Source: Yponomeuta sedellus
Lineage: Eukaryota; Arthropoda; Insecta; Lepidoptera; Yponomeutidae
Direction of reading: 5' to 3'
DNA: 64,000 bases
Assembly (NCBI GenBank): GCA_934045075.1
Contig: OW203721.1
Coordinates: forward strand, 24,796,181-24,860,180
Shown here: one piece after another, positions 60,353 through 64,000 of the stretch
Position numbering within the stretch: position 1 is the stretch's first letter
Layout: every line of letters starts with the position of its first letter
Made by a program: the position numbers and the translations under genes
Notes under the pieces: generated by a model
The model's input: the letters and a program-made list of their open reading frames with translations, nothing else
What the model was told of the DNA's origin: nothing
The model's database searches: none

Positions 60353-60474
60353 TGTGACAGTTGTTAAGATTTCTTATCTTAACATAAAATTTAAATTTAA
60401 AATAAAAACGAATTATAAAACACATATGATTTTTTTTCATTGGTGGCGCTAGTTAGCACCGCAAAGTGCTTTAA

Positions 60475-60804
60475 GAATCATAGCAAACTTAGATTAGGTA
60501 TCTGATAATATCCGATGTGTACTGTTGACCGGAAAAAGCATTGTAAACACAACATTCTATGGAGCTTCGGTACGGTATAAAACGAGTTCATTTCCAATGA
60601 AATGTTAGTTTATCTCCGCTCGTTAGTGCAAAAATCAAGTGTAGAGAAACGCGCTAGTGATTAAAATGGATACCCAATGCATTATGGTGTTTATACTGTA
60701 CTTTATTAAGGTACCAACCGCTAAGGTGAGGCGTTTTGATTACACTTATAGAATTATCAGCTGAACCGCGAAGTTGTTGTGCCATATTAATTAGCATGAC
60801 TTCT
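60475..60804. other. No gene seen
   Basis: No coding ORF or recognised repeat. Confidence 0.5.
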
Positions 60805-61082
60805 TTAAAAACCTATTTAGAGGCTAAAAATTTCACCCATGCCGGGATTCGAACCCGTAACCTCTGGCTATCCGTGCCAGCGCTTTCCAACTGAGCTAAT
60901 GGGCGACTCAACGGCATTAGTGAAATTTCGAACCTCTTTACAATATTCTCTGTATTACGTACAGGCAGCGACATCTGGCTGAAGTAATTTGCATCACTTG
61001 CAGCCCCGAGTATGTATTTTGCAGTTAGGTTTTTACATCGGAATGATATCGCTGTACCCACATGTACACTCTTTTTTGCACT
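60805..61082 (-). mobile_element. TM repeat, long copy
   Basis: CCTATTTAGAGGCTAAAAAT, module (CCAACTGAGCTAATGGGCGA), CTCTGTATTACGTACAGGCA, TACATCGGAATGATATCGC, GTACCCACATGTACACTC. Confidence 0.9.
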
Positions 61083-61132
61083 AACCTGTGCTAAGGACAA
61101 TTTTAAAAACCTATTTAGAGGCTAAAAAGAGG
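61076..61132 (-). mobile_element. TM repeat, tandem partial copy
   Basis: TTGCACTAACCTGTGCTAAG to TTTAGAGGCTAAAAA, directly following the previous copy, as at 21090. Confidence 0.85.
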
Positions 61133-61184
61133 CCTTACTTCATTTTAATTAAGCTAACTCCTTGCCTATTAATTAACTTCTATA

Positions 61185-61260
61185 TCATACGATTTAAGAA
61201 TTCATGGTTGTATCCTTTTTTCTGGTTGTGCAATGAAGTGTTCTCTATCTATCATACGAT
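61185..61260 (+). mobile_element. Jockey-type LINE 3' end
   Basis: CGATTTAAGAATTCATGGTT, TCTGGTTGTGCAATGAAGTG, TTCTCTATCTATC. Same family as 8637. Confidence 0.75.
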
Positions 61261-61734
61261 TTAATCTCAGACCTACAAAATATTCATATAAAAGTCGGTT
61301 AAACCGCTTCTGAGGAGTTTGATAACAAACATATATTAGATTTTGATATATTAGATTAACTTAATTCCGGATCACCTACTTATTTTTTTATTATATTAGA
61401 TTAACTTAATTCCGGATCACCTACTTCATTTTTTGTCGGAATAGCTTGCGTCGGTCGTCGGTGGCTTAAATGTTGCGTATCAAAATGATATATCGATTCT
61501 TTCAAAGTTAATTGGTATTTCCACTTATTTTCTTATTTGCGTATTATAGTATTCTCCTTTTTTGTAATTTCTCGACTTAATGTCAATGGAACCTTCTTAC
61601 GCAGAAACATTCCATCCCGCAATGCCTAACTTGTGCGAGACACGCTTTTTTGAATTAGATTTTTTTGTTCCATATTTTTTGTTGAGTCGTTTATATTTTT
61701 AAAGAGCATTGCATCACACGCGTCTAAAAAAAAA
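61261..61734. other. No gene; short direct repeat
   Basis: TATTAGATTAACTTAATTCC then GGATCACCTACTT occurs at 61349 and 61395 (period 46). Otherwise featureless. Confidence 0.6.
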
Positions 61735-61958
61735 TAAGGGATTTTTTTTTCATAATATAACATTTACATACGGGCTCAAACATTGCTTCTGGCGCCACAC
61801 TAGGATACCCTGTGTCGTGGGAACCAGAAACAACGACATCACGAATATGTAAACATCCAAAACCTGGGGTTTTTTGTCCGCCGGGCTTCAAACCCGGAAC
61901 CTCCCGCATCCCGCATAGTAGGTAGATGCACTACCGCTACGCCATAGAGGTCGTCAAA
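61735..61958 (-). mobile_element. TD SINE
   Basis: Tail at left, CCCTGTGTCGTGGGAACCAG, AAAACCTGGGGTTTTTTGTC, head with CACTACCGCTACGCCATAGA at right. Confidence 0.88.
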
Positions 61959-62429
61959 AGTATTTTTGCACAAGTTACGTATTGCGGGTTGGCATGTTTC
62001 TGCGTACATCGTTTTATGTTATACTTTCAAAATACCGTTGAAATTCTTTCTTCGGCTGGCTGGAAGAAATTTATTTTAAAATAAGTCCGCCTTTGTAAAT
62101 CGACACTTACCTGGTATTTAATTTTTTTCTGTTTCTTAATTTTTGTGCAACAAAGCGTAACAAACATACAAACAGACATTCATTTCAACTTGACAGCTCT
62201 ATGAAGGATACTTAGAACAATTTATCTGACAATGTTTGACCGATGACTGTCTGATATTTTATATTGACTATTTTAATTGCCGAATTAATTAATGTTTAAT
62301 ATTTAAATGCGATTATTATCTGGAATAATTATCTAATTTATTGAATTGGCGTGTAACTCATTATTATGAATATATATGTCTTTGTCTAGTTGTTAATTTG
62401 CGAAGAAACTGTATTGATCATGCCTGCAT
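61959..62429. other. No gene seen
   Basis: AT-rich, no recognised repeat. Confidence 0.5.
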
Positions 62430-62566
62430 AGACACATACATACATACATAACCTCACGCCTGTATCTCTGAGGGGTAGGCAGAGACCAGGGACTGCCATT
62501 TGCCACGATCCTGACAGATCACCTTCGCTTCATCAACAACTTCCACTTGTTGATGAAGCGAAGGTG
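62430..62566 (-). mobile_element. LINE-Y C-terminal end, ending in a foldback
   Basis: Minus frame encodes VDEAKVICQDRGKWQSLVSA then YPSEIQA and stop, followed on the same strand by a TATG tail. At 62520-62566 the copy folds back: CACCTTCGCTTCATCAACAA, loop CTTCCAC, exact reverse complement (20-bp arms). Confidence 0.8.
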
Positions 62567-62965
62567 CTCTGTTTGAAATTGTGTATGAAGACTGCTTATG
62601 TACGGTTTCCAGGCTGACATCCCGGGAACATACTTCTGGAGACCTAGACTAGGAATCGACTTGGCAATCCCTACAACCGGTAAGGTTTTTTTTTAGTACA
62701 TACGAGTCGGCAAAGTTCTAGTTAGTGCCTTCACCCATCTAATATGAGTGAAGGTAGCACACGCTGTATCAATTATCTCATTATAAAGATGCGAAGGCTA
62801 AGAAAAATGTTCTTCTTTTCTAGCATATACTGTAGATATTTCAAATAAACAAATGTTAATAAAATAATAGGTGTTCATCTGTTCATACTTCAACGCCTGG
62901 CGGTATCCCAGAGCAATATAATTCAGGATTGTCTTAAATTATGAGCAAAGGTGCAGTTGTTGAGA
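62567..62965. other. No gene; TF2 tail fragment
   Basis: 62725-62790 is a TF2 tail (GCCTTCACCCATCTAATATG, AGTGAAGGTAGCAC, TCAATTATCTCATT). The rest has no coding ORF. Confidence 0.6.
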
Positions 62966-62969
62966 CTGG

Positions 62970-63045
62970 CTCATTAGTCTCGCAGTGTCAGATGTGATTG
63001 CCAGAGGTCATGGGTTCGATTCCCACTGAAGGTCGTTGTTTATTT
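62970..63045 (+). mobile_element. tRNA-like SINE head
   Basis: GGCTCATTAGTCTCGCAGTG with box-B-like GGGTTCGATTCCC. D-arm region resembles a box A. Related to TF-type heads; too degenerate for a real tRNA. Confidence 0.5.
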
Positions 63046-63117
63046 GTACTGATTGTACAGTCAGATTGAGGCCATCTCCTTGCCTGGTTACCGCACTACA
63101 AAATATCCTAGCGCTCG

Positions 63118-63466
63118 AGAAGCACGTGTAGCCTAGTGGAACCGAGTGATTATAATCCATCACTAGGGCTACGCAACAACAGGCGCGGACAAGTCGAACC
63201 GAGTGATTGGAATCAGTCACTTGAGTTAAGCAACAACAGACGCGGTCGGGTGCAGGTTGGGTGATCATCCCGGACTACCGCTAGTGGCATTTTATCCAAG
63301 CGCTTCCTTCTTCCGCTTTGCAAGGTATGTTAAGGCGTTAGCACCAGCTGTCATATAATGACATTGTCACGAGACGGTCACCCAATCTGCACCTGACCGC
63401 GCCAGTTGTTGCCTAACCCAAGTGATTGATTCCAATCACTCGGTTCCACTAGGTCACGTGCGCTTC
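63118..63466. mobile_element. S5 SINE, inverted pair of head halves
   Basis: 63118-63358 is plus (head partly duplicated: CCGAGTGATTATAATCCATC and CCGAGTGATTGGAATCAGTC, then GCAGGTTGGGTGATCATCCC). 63365-63466 is minus (GAGACGGTCACCCAATCTGC to GGTCACGTGCGCTTC). Confidence 0.88.
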
Positions 63467-63601
63467 AATGATAATAACATATAAAATATACAAATAAATA
63501 TTTGAGACAACATCATAGGTGGAACTACTTGTGATGTCTTTCCTGTTGTTGAAATATGACAAAATAAATAAATGATTTTGATTTTGTGATCTCATGTACA
63601 G

Positions 63602-64000
63602 ATCTTCTTCTTCTTCGTCTTCAGTCCATATTAGTCCACTGCTGGACATAGCCCTCCCCTAATGAGCGCCATAGCGCCCTGTCTCCAGCTTGCCGCATCC
63701 AGCATCTGCCTCCAGTTTTTCGCACATCGTCATCCCACCTGGTCGGAGGGCGTCCTACACTATGTTTGCCGAGTCGCGGTTTCCACTCAAGAACACGTTT
63801 ACTCCAACGGTTGTCGGTTCTTCGCGAGATATGGCCAGCCCACTGCCACTTCAGCTCGCTAATTCTCTGAGATATGTCTATAACTTTGGTTCTCTGTCGG
63901 ATGCATTCGTTACGAATCCTATAGTTCAGAGAAACCACGAGAATAATTCTCTTCATTGCTCACTGAGTGACTTTGAATTACAGATCCCGTGATGAGAATT
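63602..64000 (-). pseudogene. RTE-clade LINE, C-terminal part of reverse transcriptase ORF, runs off the right edge
   Basis: Minus frame 63621-63956 encodes the standard RTE C-terminal end: RTKVIDISQRISELKWQWAG, then HISRRTDNRW, VGRPPTRWDDD, CWMRQAGDRALWRSLGEGYV, QQW. The frame continues upstream as KVTQ before the Met, but the next codon is TGA (63960-63962) where the family has Arg, i.e. a CGA-to-TGA change. The copy is thus probably inactive unless the stop is a polymorphism. The 3' end is TATATTAGTCCACTG-type (reverse) with a GAAGAAGA tail at 63605. Confidence 0.9.

Larger units (their letters stand above)
59248..60474. mobile_element. TTAA-flanked element with long terminal inverted repeats, copy B (1.23 kb)
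   Basis: TTAA at 59248-59251 and 60471-60474. Inside, GGCGCTTTGTGGTGCTAACT and (from the right, reversed) AGCACTTTGCGGTGCTAACT both continue AGCGCCA(G/C)CAATG. It contains repeat I at the left and repeat J near the right. The centre (59540-60230) holds three overlapping plus ORFs of 80-124 codons with no recognisable domain. Same ends as copy A (22545-23341). Confidence 0.78.

Overview
The window looks like nuclear DNA from a moth or butterfly (Lepidoptera). It is AT-rich, has no operon-like gene packing, and is full of elements typical of lepidopteran genomes: short Helitrons that end in GCTAGT, RTE- and Jockey/CR1-type non-LTR retrotransposon 3' ends, and several tRNA- or 5S-derived SINE families. 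The species cannot be told from the sequence. Only two convincing protein-coding genes are present. Both are intact, apparently intronless, secreted acid-lipase (lipase 3 family) genes on the minus strand, at 45078-46679 and 38460-39821. They form a tandem pair of paralogues in the same orientation, 5.3 kb apart. The first has a textbook TATA box plus initiator. I see no true tRNA, rRNA, CRISPR or bacterial-type feature.

Layout: 1-7 kb holds an RTE remnant, 5S-type SINE, a three-copy tandem array, a SINE whose tail grew into a TGTCG satellite, a 1.5-kb inverted repeat and a GC-rich island. 7-21 kb holds LINE 3' ends, hairpin elements, a 116-bp satellite and many SINEs. 21-31 kb holds a triple Helitron array, a TTAA-flanked element with long terminal inverted repeats, a 556-bp duplication and miniature transposons. 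31-38 kb holds more SINEs, Helitron pieces and a long CATA microsatellite. 38-47 kb holds the lipase pair. 47-64 kb holds SINEs, LINE ends, a second TTAA-flanked element and an RTE remnant running off the right edge.

Names used below: S5 = SINE with a 5S-rRNA-like promoter head (about 360 bp; tail GATATC/GATAAC in one subfamily, GAT in the other). TM = repeat with a tRNA-like cloverleaf in its middle. TD = tRNA-headed SINE with a GTTAT-type tail. TF = tRNA-headed SINE ending in GGCTACATAA; TF2 is a longer form of it. C = repeat with an RTE-like 3' end.

The most unusual feature is not a gene. Inverted (foldback) junctions recur throughout the window: many SINE, LINE and other copies abruptly reverse direction over 15-300 bp, giving hairpins with short loops. 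About half of the TM copies do this. Some arms are perfect and some are badly decayed, so the process looks recurrent over time, unless part of it is an assembly artefact. Coordinates of repeat boundaries are good to roughly 10-20 bases unless a target-site duplication is given.
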